A stretch of 64,000 bases of DNA from Mycobacterium paraffinicum (GCF_001907675.1 NZ_MPNT01000009.1:75254-139253), one strand, 5' to 3'. Shown: positions 35,283 through 44,033, counted from the stretch's first letter. Numbers and translations are program-made. The notes: generated by a model not told the origin, from the letters alone.

Positions 35283-35887
35283 GCAGCCGGGTGACGGCGG
35301 CCGTCGAACGGGCGCTCGACGAGCGCCAGCGGGAGGCGACCGAAGAGGTGGAGCGGATCCTGGCCGCCGCCGTCCGCGTCATGGAACGGGTTGCGCCCGA
35401 ACCGCCGCGGGTGAGCGACATCGTCGCCGAGGCCGGCTCGTCGAACAAGGCGTTCTACCGCTATTTCGCCGGCAAGGACGACCTCATCCTGGCCGTCATG
35501 GAGCGCGGAGTCGCCATCGTCGTGTCCTACCTCGAGCACCAGATGGCCAAGGAGCGCGAGCCCCGCGACCAGGTCGCCCGCTGGATCGAGGGCACGCTCG
35601 CGCAGGTGGCCGACCCGCACCTGATCAGCATGAGCCGGGCGGCCGCCGGCCAGATGTCGGCCGGCGCGCATTGGCGCGCGGCGGATCAGGAGATGATGCG
35701 GCCGTTGCGGGATCTCCTCGTCGAACCCGTTGCCGCGCTGGGCAGCACGGATGTCGAGCGCGATGTCGAGGCCGTGTTCAGCTGCACCGCCGCGACGATG
35801 CGCCGCTACCTGGGATCTGCCGACCGGCCCGGGTCGGCGGACATCGCCCACCTGGTGGAGTTCTGTCTGCGCGGTCTGGGGGTTTGA
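35279..35887 (+). CDS. TetR-family regulator inside acyl-CoA operon
   Basis: The 202-residue regulator has a helix-turn-helix in residues about 20-70 (PRVSDIVAEAGSSNKAFYRYFAGKDDL) and an all-helical ligand domain of unknown specificity, perhaps an acyl-CoA. Its gene overlaps both neighbours (ATGA upstream, TGATG downstream), so regulator and enzymes are co-expressed, suggesting autorepression. The palindrome at 32054-32070 in front of the operon is the best candidate operator. Confidence 0.9.
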   Translation: MSSRVTAAVERALDERQREATEEVERILAAAVRVMERVAPEPPRVSDIVAEAGSSNKAFYRYFAGKDDLILAVMERGVAIVVSYLEHQMAKEREPRDQVARWIEGTLAQVADPHLISMSRAAAGQMSAGAHWRAADQEMMRPLRDLLVEPVAALGSTDVERDVEAVFSCTAATMRRYLGSADRPGSADIAHLVEFCLRGLGV

Positions 35888-36852
35888 TGCGCGCCGTCGT
35901 CTGTCGTTCCTACGGCACTCCGGAAGATCTGGTTCTCGAGGACGTCGACGAGCCCGTGCCCGGACCCGGGCAGCTGCTGGTGCGGGTGCACGCCGCGGCG
36001 GTCAACTTTCCCGATGTCCTGTTCATCGCCGGCAAGTACCAGGTCAAGATTCCGCCACCGTTCATCCCGGGCAACGAGGTCGCCGGCGAGGTGATCGCCG
36101 TCGGTCCGGGCGCGCGATTCGAGCCGGGACAGCGGGTGTCCGGCACCACCTTCGGGGCGTTCGCCGAGCAGGCGCTGCTGGACGCGAGCCAGGCGGTGCC
36201 GATGCCCGACGACGTCGACTTCGGGTCGGCCGCCGCCTTCGGGGTGACGTACCGCACCGCCTACCACGCGCTGCGCTCGACGGCCGCAGTGACGGAAGGG
36301 GATTGGGTCGTCGTGCTGGGCGCCGCGGGCGGCGTCGGGCTGGCCGCGGTCGACCTGGCCGTCGCCATGAAGGCGCGGGTGCTGGCAGCGGCGTCCAGCC
36401 CCGAGAAGCTCGAGTTGTGCCGACAACGCGGCGCCGAGGCGACCGTCGACTACGACCGGGAGGACCTCAAGTCGCGCATCCGCGAGTTGACCGGCGACAG
36501 CGCCCGGACGGTCCTCGACCCCGTCGGCGGGCCGTACGCGGAACCCGCGCTGCGCGGGCTGGCACGCGGCGGCACCTTCGTCACCCTGGGCTACGCCGCG
36601 GGAACCATCCCGGCGATTCCGCTCAACCTCGTTCTGCTCAAGGACATCTGCGTGCGCGGCATGGAGATCCGGACCTTCGCGACCGACCACCCCGACGACT
36701 CCGCCCGCGACCTGCGGGAGCTCTCGGAGATGTTCGCCGCCGGCACGATCCGGCCGTACATCGGCGCCCGGTTCCCGCTGGCCGAAACGGCGGCGGCGCT
36801 GCGGCATGTGGCCGACCGAAAGGTGTTGGGCAAGGTCGTCATCGACATCTGA
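35887..36852 (+). CDS. NADPH:quinone oxidoreductase (zinc-less MDR family)
   Basis: The 321-residue medium-chain dehydrogenase/reductase has the GroES-like domain (RVHAAAVNFPDVLFIAG, PFIPGNEVAGEV) and a Rossmann domain with GAAGGVGLAAV. Cysteines for zinc are missing, as in QOR, so it reduces quinones or enones, perhaps the enoyl product of the adjacent acyl-CoA dehydrogenase. It starts within the TetR stop (TGATG). It is the last gene of the operon; a stem-loop follows. Confidence 0.9.
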   Translation: MRAVVCRSYGTPEDLVLEDVDEPVPGPGQLLVRVHAAAVNFPDVLFIAGKYQVKIPPPFIPGNEVAGEVIAVGPGARFEPGQRVSGTTFGAFAEQALLDASQAVPMPDDVDFGSAAAFGVTYRTAYHALRSTAAVTEGDWVVVLGAAGGVGLAAVDLAVAMKARVLAAASSPEKLELCRQRGAEATVDYDREDLKSRIRELTGDSARTVLDPVGGPYAEPALRGLARGGTFVTLGYAAGTIPAIPLNLVLLKDICVRGMEIRTFATDHPDDSARDLRELSEMFAAGTIRPYIGARFPLAETAAALRHVADRKVLGKVVIDI

Positions 36853-36861
36853 CATTGGCGC

Positions 36862-36919
36862 CGAGATTGCCGCCACGGTCGGCGAATCCCGCCCGACGAC
36901 AACCCTCGCGGCAATCTCG
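36862..36919. terminator. Long inverted repeat between convergent genes
   Basis: CGAGATTGCCGC (36862-36873) and GCGGCAATCTCG (36908-36919) are exact 12-base complements separated by 34 bases. They fill the 69-base gap between the quinone oxidoreductase and the convergent alkylsulfatase gene. A shared transcription terminator or a small repetitive element is likely; there is no T-run. Confidence 0.55.
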
Positions 36920-36921
36920 CG

Positions 36922-38796
36922 TCACGGCGTGACGATGTCGAAGCCCGGGTCGGGCTGATCGAGCACACCGAGGAGGGCCTGCAGCGCCGCCTGGTTGCCG
37001 GATATCTGCAAACCGGGCGAGGAGAAGTCCCCCAGCGCAGCGGAGAGGAGCCGAGACTTGCTGTCCAGCTGGACCGTGACCGATGCCGTCGCCGGCTCGG
37101 CCGCCACCTTCCGGTAGACCAGCACCCCGTTGCGCAGGGTGAGCCGGTAGTTGGCGGCGAGATCGGCGAAGGCGATGTCGATGGCGAGGTCGAGATCCCA
37201 GCTGCGCGGGCCGTCGACCCGGCTGGCGAGGCTGTCGAAGATCTGCTCGGGCGTCAGCTGGGAGAGCATGGTCGGCGAGGCGACCTGCGCGGCGGTGCCG
37301 AAGTTCCCGCCACGCAATTCCGTTGCGCCACTGAGGAAGAAATTGCGCCACGTCGCGTTCTCGGCCCCATAGGCCAGCTGCTCGAGCGTGTCCGCGTACA
37401 GGGTGCGGGCGCCCCCGTGCGCGCTGTCGGTGAAGATGGCGTGATCCAGCAGCGTTGCGGCCCAACGGAAATCACCCGAGTCAAAGGCCTCTTGGGCCAG
37501 CCCGACGACACGGTCGATCCCGCCCATCGCCTCGACGTAGCGCGGCGCGAGGGCTTCCGGGGGATGCGGCCATAACCGCGCGGGGTTGCCGTCGAACCAG
37601 CCCATGTAGCGCTGATAGACGGCCTTCACGTTGTGGCTGACCGACCCGTAGTAGCCGTGGGTGTGCCACGCACGCTCGAGCGCCGGCGGCATCCGGAACA
37701 TCTCCGCGATCTCGATCCCGGTGTAGCCCTGGTTGAGCAATCGCAGCGTCTGGTCGTGCAGGTAGGCGTACATGTCGCGCTGCAGCGACAGGAAGCCGAC
37801 GATGTTCTCCCGTCCCCAGGTCGGCCAGTGGTGGGAGGCGAACACCACGTCGGCGCGGTCGGCGAAGGTGTCGATCGCCTCGGTGAGGTAGCCGGCCCAC
37901 GCGTGCGGGTCGCGCACCAGGGCGCCGCGCAGGGTCAGCAGGTTGTGCAGATTGTGGGTGGCGTTCTCGGCCATGCACAACGCGCGAAACTGTGGGAAGT
38001 AGAAGTGCATCTCGGCGGGCGCCTCGGTGCCGGGCGCCATCTGGAATTCGATCTCGACCCCGTCGATGGTGTGCTTCTCACCGGTCTCGCGGATGTCGAC
38101 GGTCGGCACGATGATCGCCACCTCACCGGTCGACGGGGCCTGACCCAGGCCGCAGCCCACTTGGTCGTGGGGTCCGCGGGGCAGCATGCTGCCGTACATG
38201 TACGTCGCCCGCCGCGTCATGGCCGGGCCGGCGTACACGTTTTCCTGGACCGCATGCTCGACGAAGCCGTCCGGCGCCAACACGGCCACGGCGCCGGCGT
38301 CAACGTCCGCCTGCGAGGTGACGCCGAGCACGCCACCGAAGTGGTCGACGTGGCTGTGGGTGTAGATCACTGCGACGACGGGCCGGTCGCCCCCGCGGTG
38401 GGTGCGATACAGCCCCAGCGCGGCCGCAGCGACCTCCGTGGACACCAGCGGGTCGATGACGATGATCCCGGTGTCGGTCTCGACGAACGTGACGTTGGAG
38501 ATGTCGAGGCCACGAACCTGGTAAATCCCCGGAACCACTTCGTAAAGGCCCTGTTTGGCGGCCAGCGTCGACTGTCGCCACAGGCTGGGGTGCACTGATG
38601 TCGGCGCGGGACCGCCGAGGAAGGCATACGCGTCGTTGTCCCACACCACGCGGCCGTCGGCGGCCTTGATGACGCACGGGGACAGGGCGGCGATGAATCC
38701 GCGATCGGCGTTGTGAAAGTCCGTGTCGTCGTCGAATGGCAGCGCGTGTGCGCGATGCGCCGCCTCGATGGCTTCGGTGGGGGGTTTGCGTTGCAC
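36922..38796 (-). CDS. Alkyl/aryl-sulfatase (SdsA1-like, MBL fold)
   Basis: About 624 residues, the size of SdsA-type alkylsulfatases. The MBL domain carries [10 protein letters not shown] (zinc ligands), NATHNLHNL and SHHWPTWG. The dimerisation domain follows (TRRATYMYG region, then [16 protein letters not shown]), and a C-terminal SCP2-like domain begins near 500. It hydrolyses sulfate esters such as alkyl sulfates to alcohol and sulfate. Start uncertain: GTG at 38796 gives [18 protein letters not shown] at 38802 or longer frames are possible. By order it corresponds to Rv3762c. No signal peptide is seen with this start. Confidence 0.86.
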   Translation of the reverse strand: MQRKPPTEAIEAAHRAHALPFDDDTDFHNADRGFIAALSPCVIKAADGRVVWDNDAYAFLGGPAPTSVHPSLWRQSTLAAKQGLYEVVPGIYQVRGLDISNVTFVETDTGIIVIDPLVSTEVAAAALGLYRTHRGGDRPVVAVIYTHSHVDHFGGVLGVTSQADVDAGAVAVLAPDGFVEHAVQENVYAGPAMTRRATYMYGSMLPRGPHDQVGCGLGQAPSTGEVAIIVPTVDIRETGEKHTIDGVEIEFQMAPGTEAPAEMHFYFPQFRALCMAENATHNLHNLLTLRGALVRDPHAWAGYLTEAIDTFADRADVVFASHHWPTWGRENIVGFLSLQRDMYAYLHDQTLRLLNQGYTGIEIAEMFRMPPALERAWHTHGYYGSVSHNVKAVYQRYMGWFDGNPARLWPHPPEALAPRYVEAMGGIDRVVGLAQEAFDSGDFRWAATLLDHAIFTDSAHGGARTLYADTLEQLAYGAENATWRNFFLSGATELRGGNFGTAAQVASPTMLSQLTPEQIFDSLASRVDGPRSWDLDLAIDIAFADLAANYRLTLRNGVLVYRKVAAEPATASVTVQLDSKSRLLSAALGDFSSPGLQISGNQAALQALLGVLDQPDPGFDIVTP

Positions 38797-38892
38797 CGGC
38801 AATACATTGCCACCGATGCGGCCCCCAACGGCCGGAGAATTTTTGATCAATCTTGGCCTACACCGCCCGGCAAACACGCATACTGCCTTGAC

Positions 38893-38912
38893 GGCCCTCA
38901 ACGACGAGGGCC
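38893..38912 (+). promoter_or_regulatory. Stem-loop in lpqH leader
   Basis: GGCCCTC (38893-38899) pairs with GAGGGCC (38906-38912) around a 6-base loop, ending 25 bases before the lpqH GTG and leaving GAAGGAGAA free. It may stabilise or regulate the lpqH message. Confidence 0.45.
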
Positions 38913-38937
38913 GCAACGATCGGGTGAAGGAGAACAG

Positions 38938-39405
38938 GTGAAGCGTGGACTGACTGTTGCGGCGACAGGAGCGGCAATTCTGGCCGCCGCACTATCGGGA
39001 TGTTCGGGCAACAAGTCGGGTGGCGTTTCGACGTCAGTGCCGGGAGGCTCGGTGTCGGCCGGCGGCAACAACTCGACGAAGGTCATCATCGACGGCAAAG
39101 ACCAGAACGTCCAAGGCACCACAATTTGCACCAAGGCCGGCGGTGACATCTCGATCGCGGTCGGTGGCAACACCACCGGCATCAGCGTCGTGCTCGCCGA
39201 CGCCAACCCGCTCACCGTGAAGGCGGTCCAACTCGGCAACGTCAACGGTGTGACCCTGCAGTACGCGCAGGGCGGTCAGGGCAACGCGTCGGTGTCCAAG
39301 GACGGCAACACCTACAAGGTCACCGGTACGGCCACCGGCATCGACATGGCCAACCCGATGCAGCCGGTGAACAAGCCATTCGAAATCGACGCGACTTGCT
39401 CCTGA
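38938..39405 (+). CDS. lpqH: 19-kDa lipoprotein antigen LpqH
   Basis: The 155-residue exported lipoprotein matches LpqH (about 159 residues in M. tuberculosis): a signal peptide with lipobox LSGC (cysteine near residue 22), a Ser/Gly/Thr-rich linker ([17 protein letters not shown], where LpqH is glycosylated), then the folded domain with [21 protein letters not shown] and the final DATCS. LpqH is a TLR2 ligand and surface antigen. GTG at 38938 is preceded by GAAGGAG. It diverges from the alkylsulfatase and converges on tcrY, the order of Rv3763. Confidence 0.93.
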   Translation: MKRGLTVAATGAAILAAALSGCSGNKSGGVSTSVPGGSVSAGGNNSTKVIIDGKDQNVQGTTICTKAGGDISIAVGGNTTGISVVLADANPLTVKAVQLGNVNGVTLQYAQGGQGNASVSKDGNTYKVTGTATGIDMANPMQPVNKPFEIDATCS

Positions 39406-39414
39406 GTCGATGAG

Positions 39415-40908
39415 TTAAGACGTGCGCGCGGGCGGTTGCCACCCGTTGAGTGGCAACCGCACCGTGAAGTCGGTATGGCCGGGTGAGCTGTCCACGGTGA
39501 TCGTGCCGTTGTGCGCCTTGACCACCGCGGACACGATCGCCAGCCCCAGCCCGGTGCTGCCGCCCTTGCGGGACCGTGAGGTGTCGCCGCGGGCGAATCG
39601 CTCGAACACTTCGGATTGAAGCGGCGCCGGGATCCCGGGGCCGTTGTCGATGACCTGCAGCACGGTGTGGGCCGGCTCGGTGCTCAACCGTGTGGTCACC
39701 ACTGTGCCCGCGCCGGTGTGCAGGCGGGCGTTGGCGAGCAGGTTGGCCAGCACCTGGTGCAGACGGGCCGCGTCGCCCGTGACGATCACGGGTTCCTCGG
39801 GCAGGTCGAGTTCCCACTGGTGGTCCGGCCCGGCGACATGCGCGTCGTTGACGGCGTCGACGGCCACCCGCGACAGATCGACCGGTTCGCGCTCCAGCGG
39901 CCGGCCGGAGTCCAGCCGGGCCAGCAGCAGCAGGTCCTCCACCAGGCGCGTCATCCGTTCAGTCTCCGAGGCCACCCGGCTCATCGCGTGCGCCACCGCT
40001 TCCCGGTCGTCGCCCATGCGCTGGGTGAGTTCGGTGTAACCGCGGATCGCGGCAAGGGGCGTGCGCAGTTCGTGACTGGCGTCGGCGACGAACTGGCGCA
40101 CGCGGGTCTCACTGGCCTGCCGGGCCGACAGCGCGGCCGCGATGTGGTCGAGCATCCGGTTAAGAGCCGAGCCCAGCTGGCCCACCTCGGTGGAGGGGTT
40201 CGCGTCGGATTCGCGCACCCGGAGCGGCAGCTCGACCTCACCGCGATCCAGCGGTAGGTCGGCCACCCTGCTGGCGGTCTGCGCGACGCGGCGCAGCGGC
40301 GCCAGCGCGCGCCGGATGATGATGACCCCGGCGATCGTCGCGGCGGCCAGCGCGACCGCGGTGACGATCGCGAAAATGACCAGCATCCTGATCAGGGTGG
40401 CGTCGACGTTGGCCATCGAGAGGCCTGTGACGATGGTGTCGCCGCCGTTGCGGCTCGGGGCGGCCACCACCCGATACCGGCCGAGCCCGTCCAGGTCCAG
40501 GGTGACCGGCGCCCGGCTGCCCGCGATCTGCTCCAGCTGCGCCTGGGCGGCCGGGGTCAGCGCGGCCCGGGTGCCGCTGCTGGTCAGGTATCCGGCGTCG
40601 ACGGTTTTGCCATGGTTGACCACCGCGGCCACCATGCCCGCCGGCTGACCGGGGGCGTCCAGGAACCGCGGGCCCGGGCCGGGCCGGGGATAGTACGAGT
40701 GCTCGCGCCGCGGGCGGTTCGGCTCGGGGTACATCAGCGCCGAGCGGAAGGAGGTGCCGGCGAGTTGCCCGTCGAGTTGCTTCACCAGATGGTGATTGAG
40801 CGCCAGCTCGGTCACCGCGGTGATGCCGACGCACACGATGGCCAACACGACGATCTGCCCGACCAACAGCCGCAGCCGCAGCGACCAGGCCCGCCGCGCG
40901 CTGGCCAA
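39415..40908 (-). CDS. tcrY: Sensor histidine kinase TcrY (N-terminus variable)
   Basis: A membrane sensor kinase partner of TcrX. Two membrane helices (LLVGQIVVLAIVCVGITAV and VIFAIVTAVALAAATIAG) flank a periplasmic domain of about 140 residues; then HAMP, the H-box DASHELRTPLAAIRG (phosphorylated histidine), and ATP-binding N/G boxes (LANARLHTG, DNGPGIP, GLGLAIV). The start shown is the TTG beginning LASARRAWSLRL, which gives 497 residues, close to the 475 I recall for TcrY. The frame remains open through three 54-base repeats to ATG at 41085 or GTG at 41097, which would add up to 63 residues. True start unresolved. Confidence 0.88.
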   Translation of the reverse strand: MASARRAWSLRLRLLVGQIVVLAIVCVGITAVTELALNHHLVKQLDGQLAGTSFRSALMYPEPNRPRREHSYYPRPGPGPRFLDAPGQPAGMVAAVVNHGKTVDAGYLTSSGTRAALTPAAQAQLEQIAGSRAPVTLDLDGLGRYRVVAAPSRNGGDTIVTGLSMANVDATLIRMLVIFAIVTAVALAAATIAGVIIIRRALAPLRRVAQTASRVADLPLDRGEVELPLRVRESDANPSTEVGQLGSALNRMLDHIAAALSARQASETRVRQFVADASHELRTPLAAIRGYTELTQRMGDDREAVAHAMSRVASETERMTRLVEDLLLLARLDSGRPLEREPVDLSRVAVDAVNDAHVAGPDHQWELDLPEEPVIVTGDAARLHQVLANLLANARLHTGAGTVVTTRLSTEPAHTVLQVIDNGPGIPAPLQSEVFERFARGDTSRSRKGGSTGLGLAIVSAVVKAHNGTITVDSSPGHTDFTVRLPLNGWQPPARTS

Positions 40909-41064
40909 CGGTCGCGACCCGCAGCGCCCGGCTTCGCCGCGCTCGCGATCGCTCCCGGCCAACGGTCGCGACCCGCAGCGCCCGGCTTCGCCGCGCTCGC
41001 GATCGCTCCCGGCCAACGGTCGCGACCCGCAGCGCCCGGCTTCGCCGCGCTCGCGATCGCTCCT
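40903..41064 (-). repeat. Three 54-bp tandem repeats (MIRU-like) at tcrX/tcrY junction
   Basis: Copies begin at 40903, 40957 and 41011, and are identical except for the final base of the third. Each is 54 bases, a multiple of three with no stop in the tcrY frame. On the coding strand each contains GGAGCGATCGCGAG and GCGGCGAAGCCGGGC. The array ends inside the tcrX TAG stop codon. This location at overlapping ends of two-component genes is characteristic of mycobacterial interspersed repetitive units. Confidence 0.92.
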
Positions 41065-41767
41065 AGCGCGCCGGCTTGAGGACATAACCCGCGCCACGCA
41101 GCGTGTGGATCATGGGGTCGCGGCCGCTGTCGATCTTCTTACGCAGATAAGAGATGTAGAGCTCGACGATGTTGGACCGGCCGCCGAAGTCGTAGCTCCA
41201 CACCCGGTCGAGGATTTGGGCCTTGCTCAGCACCCGCTTGGAGTTGCGCATCATGAACCGCAACAACTCGAACTCGGTGGAGGTCAACGAGATCGGCTCG
41301 CCGCCGCGGGTGACCTCGTGACTGTCCTCATCCAGGACCAGATCGCCGACGACGAGTTGCGCGCCGCTGTCCAGCGTCGTCACCCCGGTGCGCCGCAGCA
41401 GGGCCCGCAGGCGCAGCACCACCTCTTCGATGCTGAACGGTTTGGTGACATAGTCATCGCCGCCGGCCGTCAACCCCGCGATGCGATCCTCCACGGCATC
41501 CTTGGCCGTCAACAGCAGCACCGGCAGCTGGGGGTTCTCCTCGCGCAACTTGTGCAGGACGTCGAGCCCGCTCATATCGGGAAGCATCACATCGAGGACG
41601 ACGACGTCCGGACGCTGGGCCCGGGCGGTGGCGATGGCCGACGCCCCGTCGCTGGCCGTCGCGATGTTCCAGCCCTCGTAGCGCAGCGCCATGGCCACCA
41701 TCTCGGCCAGGACCGACTCGTCGTCCACGACCAACACATTGATCGGATTGCCATCGGCTCGACACAT
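41063..41767 (-). CDS. tcrX: Response regulator TcrX
   Basis: The 234-residue OmpR/PhoB-type regulator has an N-terminal receiver domain (VLVVDDES acidic pocket, phosphoacceptor aspartate in VVLDVMLPDMSG, LLTAKD, and the lysine in YVTKPFS) and a C-terminal winged helix (LTSTEFELLRFMM, ISYLRKKID, RGAGYVLKP). In M. tuberculosis TcrX/TcrY respond to low-iron conditions. ATG at 41767 gives exactly the length I recall for TcrX; a longer frame to 41821 exists. The TAG stop is part of the 54-base repeat array. Confidence 0.93.
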   Translation of the reverse strand: MCRADGNPINVLVVDDESVLAEMVAMALRYEGWNIATASDGASAIATARAQRPDVVVLDVMLPDMSGLDVLHKLREENPQLPVLLLTAKDAVEDRIAGLTAGGDDYVTKPFSIEEVVLRLRALLRRTGVTTLDSGAQLVVGDLVLDEDSHEVTRGGEPISLTSTEFELLRFMMRNSKRVLSKAQILDRVWSYDFGGRSNIVELYISYLRKKIDSGRDPMIHTLRGAGYVLKPAR

Positions 41768-41862
41768 GACGACCCGCTCGACGGAGGCTCGGGGCTGAGT
41801 CACACGTTCCAGTATGCGCACCGCGCTGAGCCGCCGCTATGGCCTAGCTTTGCGTGCCCTGT

Positions 41863-41904
41863 GAAACGGATCGCGCGACTGCCGAGCAGTCGCGCGATCC
41901 CGTT
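41863..41904 (-). terminator. Strong stem-loop terminator
   Basis: GGATCGCGCGACTG (41868-41881) and CAGTCGCGCGATCC (41887-41900) form a perfect 14-base stem with a 5-base loop, flanked by AAAC and CGTTTT. It lies just after the small membrane gene (stop 41920) on the minus strand and upstream of tcrX, so it should separate the two transcripts. Confidence 0.8.
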
Positions 41905-41919
41905 TTCCCGGCGAGGTGG

Positions 41920-42075
41920 CTAATACCAATAGCGCCGGCCGGCGACCGGGCGGCCAACGGAGCCCAAGATCCACAACACGGCGCCGATAACGAGTAGCAC
42001 CACGCCAAGAGTGGTGAGGATCGGTACGTGCAAGACATACCCCAATACGAGCAGGACAATCCCGAGGATGACCAT
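41920..42075 (-). CDS. 51-residue hydrophobic membrane protein (DUF6131-like)
   Basis: A very small gene with strong support: AAGGAG lies six bases before ATG at 42075, and a strong terminator follows the TAG. The product begins MVILGIVLLVLGYVLHV, has two membrane-spanning stretches (the second VVLLVIGAVLWILGSVG) and ends in the basic, aromatic tail AGRRYWY. It looks like the mycobacterial DUF6131 family (small envelope proteins of unknown function). The same interval read differently gives only a cysteine-rich shadow. It is probably co-transcribed with the 75-residue gene upstream (21-base gap). Confidence 0.82.
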   Translation of the reverse strand: MVILGIVLLVLGYVLHVPILTTLGVVLLVIGAVLWILGSVGRPVAGRRYWY

Positions 42076-42096
42076 GTCGACTCCTTTTAGTGAGCG

Positions 42097-42324
42097 TTAG
42101 AGACTAATTGCTGGCATTGAACTCGGCTGCGGCAAATGACAATCCGTGACTTTCGGGTTGACGCCAAAGTAGTTCAGTGGTCCAGCGATGACAGTCACCG
42201 CAACGGTGCCCGCCGAGGCGCATGTTGTGTTGTCATTTTTGAAGTAATCACGTTGCCACGCCGCAATGACCCCGATTACCAACCACACCAAAGCGATCGA
42301 ACTGATAATTCCGCTGCCACGCAT
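42097..42324 (-). CDS. Small single-pass membrane protein
   Basis: A 75-residue protein: MRGSGIISSIALVWLVIGVIAAWQR forms one membrane helix, followed by an outside or cytosolic domain with two cysteines (TTCASAG and VTDCHLPQP) and a hydrophobic patch VAVTVIAGPLNYFGVNPKV. I recall similar small proteins in other mycobacteria but no function. ATG at 42324 has GGAGG in the correct position (GGAGGTCACC). Start at 42336 is less likely. It forms a two-gene unit with the 51-residue protein. Confidence 0.78.
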   Translation of the reverse strand: MRGSGIISSIALVWLVIGVIAAWQRDYFKNDNTTCASAGTVAVTVIAGPLNYFGVNPKVTDCHLPQPSSMPAISL

Positions 42325-42436
42325 GGTGACCTCCAATGTGGTCGAGAAAAATTTCTCGTGGACGATAGTTACCCATTCGACTTGTGTCTAAACATTTGCC
42401 AGCGGTGAATTGGGCACTGCCCCAGCGAAGCCGGGC

Positions 42437-42847
42437 TTAGGTGCGGTCGGCGAGCCACGCGGCGGCCCGCCTCCTCGATGCCCGGGACAGCCACGCATCT
42501 TGGATCAACTCGGCGAGTTCCGTCCTGGTGATTTCAGCCAGTCGGCTGGCGCGCACCAGCACTGACGGATGGCCGTCGAAATGTTCGGTGGTGAAGAACG
42601 GTGAATCGGGATCCTGGGTCAGCGCCAACTTGTCGCTCTCCGACTCCACCCAGAGCATGATCACGTCGGCATAGCGCTCGCCGGTGTCCGGATCGGTCGC
42701 GTCGGGCTGCGGCGTCCGGAAGAACACGAACGACTTGCCGCCCACCTGATAGATGGCATTGCCCTTCGGCCCCTCCAGGCGCTGGACATGCGGCATCGAT
42801 CCGGCGATCTCGTGCACATCGCTCACTCGCGCGGGTCGATCAGCCAC
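42437..42847 (-). CDS. MmcQ/YjbR family protein
   Basis: The 136-residue protein fits the YjbR-like family with a double-wing DNA-binding-like fold: the N-terminal VSDVHEIAGSMPHVQR, then AIYQVGGKSFVFFRTP, VLRASRLAEITRTELAELI and a basic C-terminus (SRASRRRAAAWLADR). DNA binding has been suggested for the family but is not proven. ATG at 42847. It is transcribed towards the small membrane genes, 112 bases away; nothing identifiable lies in that gap. Confidence 0.82.
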   Translation of the reverse strand: MADRPARVSDVHEIAGSMPHVQRLEGPKGNAIYQVGGKSFVFFRTPQPDATDPDTGERYADVIMLWVESESDKLALTQDPDSPFFTTEHFDGHPSVLVRASRLAEITRTELAELIQDAWLSRASRRRAAAWLADRT

Positions 42848-42908
42848 ACCGGCGAGCGTAGCGGCTTTGCGGGCGTGGGCGATTCAGCTGTCGAGGGGCG
42901 TTTACACC

Positions 42909-43850
42909 CTAGCCGCGCCGCTGCGCGGAAACGTAGAGAGTCGGCGGCATCGTGGCCTCGGCATCCTCCGGAATGCTGCGACCATAGCGGGCCATCAACT
43001 CGGCGAACGTCGCGGTGGTGACCTCCCAACCGTGCTCGCGCAGCCACCCGTCGACCGGGGTGCGCTCTTCGGCGTACCAGAGGTCGTCGAAATCGGTGAT
43101 CTCGGAGTCGACCAGCTTGGCGGCCGCGGCCCGCATGCGCTGCATATCCTCCCGCTGGCGCCGCACGATCTCGGGATCGGTGAACCCGGCGGCCGGCACG
43201 TTCGAGGCCACCCAACTGCCGTCCGCGCTGAGCGAATGGATCCGCTCGAACAACATGTCCTGTGCCTGCGCCGGCAGGTACCGCACCAGGCCCTCGGCCG
43301 ACCACGCCGCCGGCTTCGACGGGTCAAAGCCCGCCTCCTGCAGCGCCTTCGGCCAGTCCTGGCGCAGATCGATCGGCACGTTGATCAGCCGCGCCTTCGG
43401 CTCGGCGCCGTGCTCGTGCAGCGTGTTGGACTTGAATTCGAGGACCTTAGGCTGGTCCAGCTCGTAGACGACCGTGCCGTCGGGCCAGGGTAGCCGCCAG
43501 GTGCGGGCGTCCAGGCCGGCGGCCAAGATCACCACCTGCCGCACGCCGGAGTCAGCCGCGCCCAGGAAGAACTCGTCGAAAAACGCTGTCCGCGTGGCCA
43601 TGAAGTCGATCATCAGCTGGATCCGCGAGCGCACGTCCGGCTCCAGTTCAACGGCCTTGGCCAACAGCTTGGGATCGGCGTAGATGCTCCACATGCCTTC
43701 GCCAGCCGCGTCCACGAACACGCGGGCGAACGGGTCGTTGATGAGCGGGTCGGCACTCTCGGTCTCGGCGGCCCGCGCCGCGGCGACGCCCAGCGCGGTG
43801 GCTCCCACGCTTTGGGTGATGTCCCAGGAATCGTTGTCGGTACGCGGCAT
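42909..43850 (-). CDS. SAM-dependent methyltransferase (TIGR00027/LCMT-like family)
   Basis: A 313-residue protein of the large mycobacterial family of putative O-methyltransferases (Rv3767c by gene order). Diagnostic blocks are [28 protein letters not shown], the SAM loop [31 protein letters not shown] and [14 protein letters not shown]. The substrate is unknown, possibly carboxyl groups of lipids or small molecules. ATG at 43850. It diverges from the APH-like kinase gene at 44021 over 132-170 bases. Confidence 0.9.
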   Translation of the reverse strand: MPRTDNDSWDITQSVGATALGVAAARAAETESADPLINDPFARVFVDAAGEGMWSIYADPKLLAKAVELEPDVRSRIQLMIDFMATRTAFFDEFFLGAADSGVRQVVILAAGLDARTWRLPWPDGTVVYELDQPKVLEFKSNTLHEHGAEPKARLINVPIDLRQDWPKALQEAGFDPSKPAAWSAEGLVRYLPAQAQDMLFERIHSLSADGSWVASNVPAAGFTDPEIVRRQREDMQRMRAAAAKLVDSEITDFDDLWYAEERTPVDGWLREHGWEVTTATFAELMARYGRSIPEDAEATMPPTLYVSAQRRG

Positions 43851-43982
43851 CGCCAGATCCTTCCGAGGGCGAGTCAGTTAGTTGTGCACACTATTGTTCC
43901 AGGCTCCGCCGCGCGAAGCCGCTTCCAAACGGTCGCCTAGGCTTTTTCCCAGACGCCCCACAGGTTGCAAAGGAGCGCTGGC

Positions 43983-44033
43983 ATGACGGAAGTGTTCGCC
44001 CCGAGCGGCAAGGGTCGCGCGTGGACGCCGTGA
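43983..44033 (+). CDS. Possible 16-codon leader peptide
   Basis: ATG at 43983 follows a strong ribosome site (AAAGGAG, 7 bases upstream) and encodes MTEVFAPSGKGRAWTP before TGA at 44031-44033, running 13 bases into the kinase gene in another frame. Either a translated leader coupled to the kinase start, or evidence that the kinase's true N-terminus was shifted out of frame by an indel. Confidence 0.35.
   Translation: MTEVFAPSGKGRAWTP

Noticed and set aside
40903..41064. Direct repeats considered as a CRISPR array
   Set aside because: Units are contiguous without unique spacers and there are no cas genes; they are a tandem repeat.
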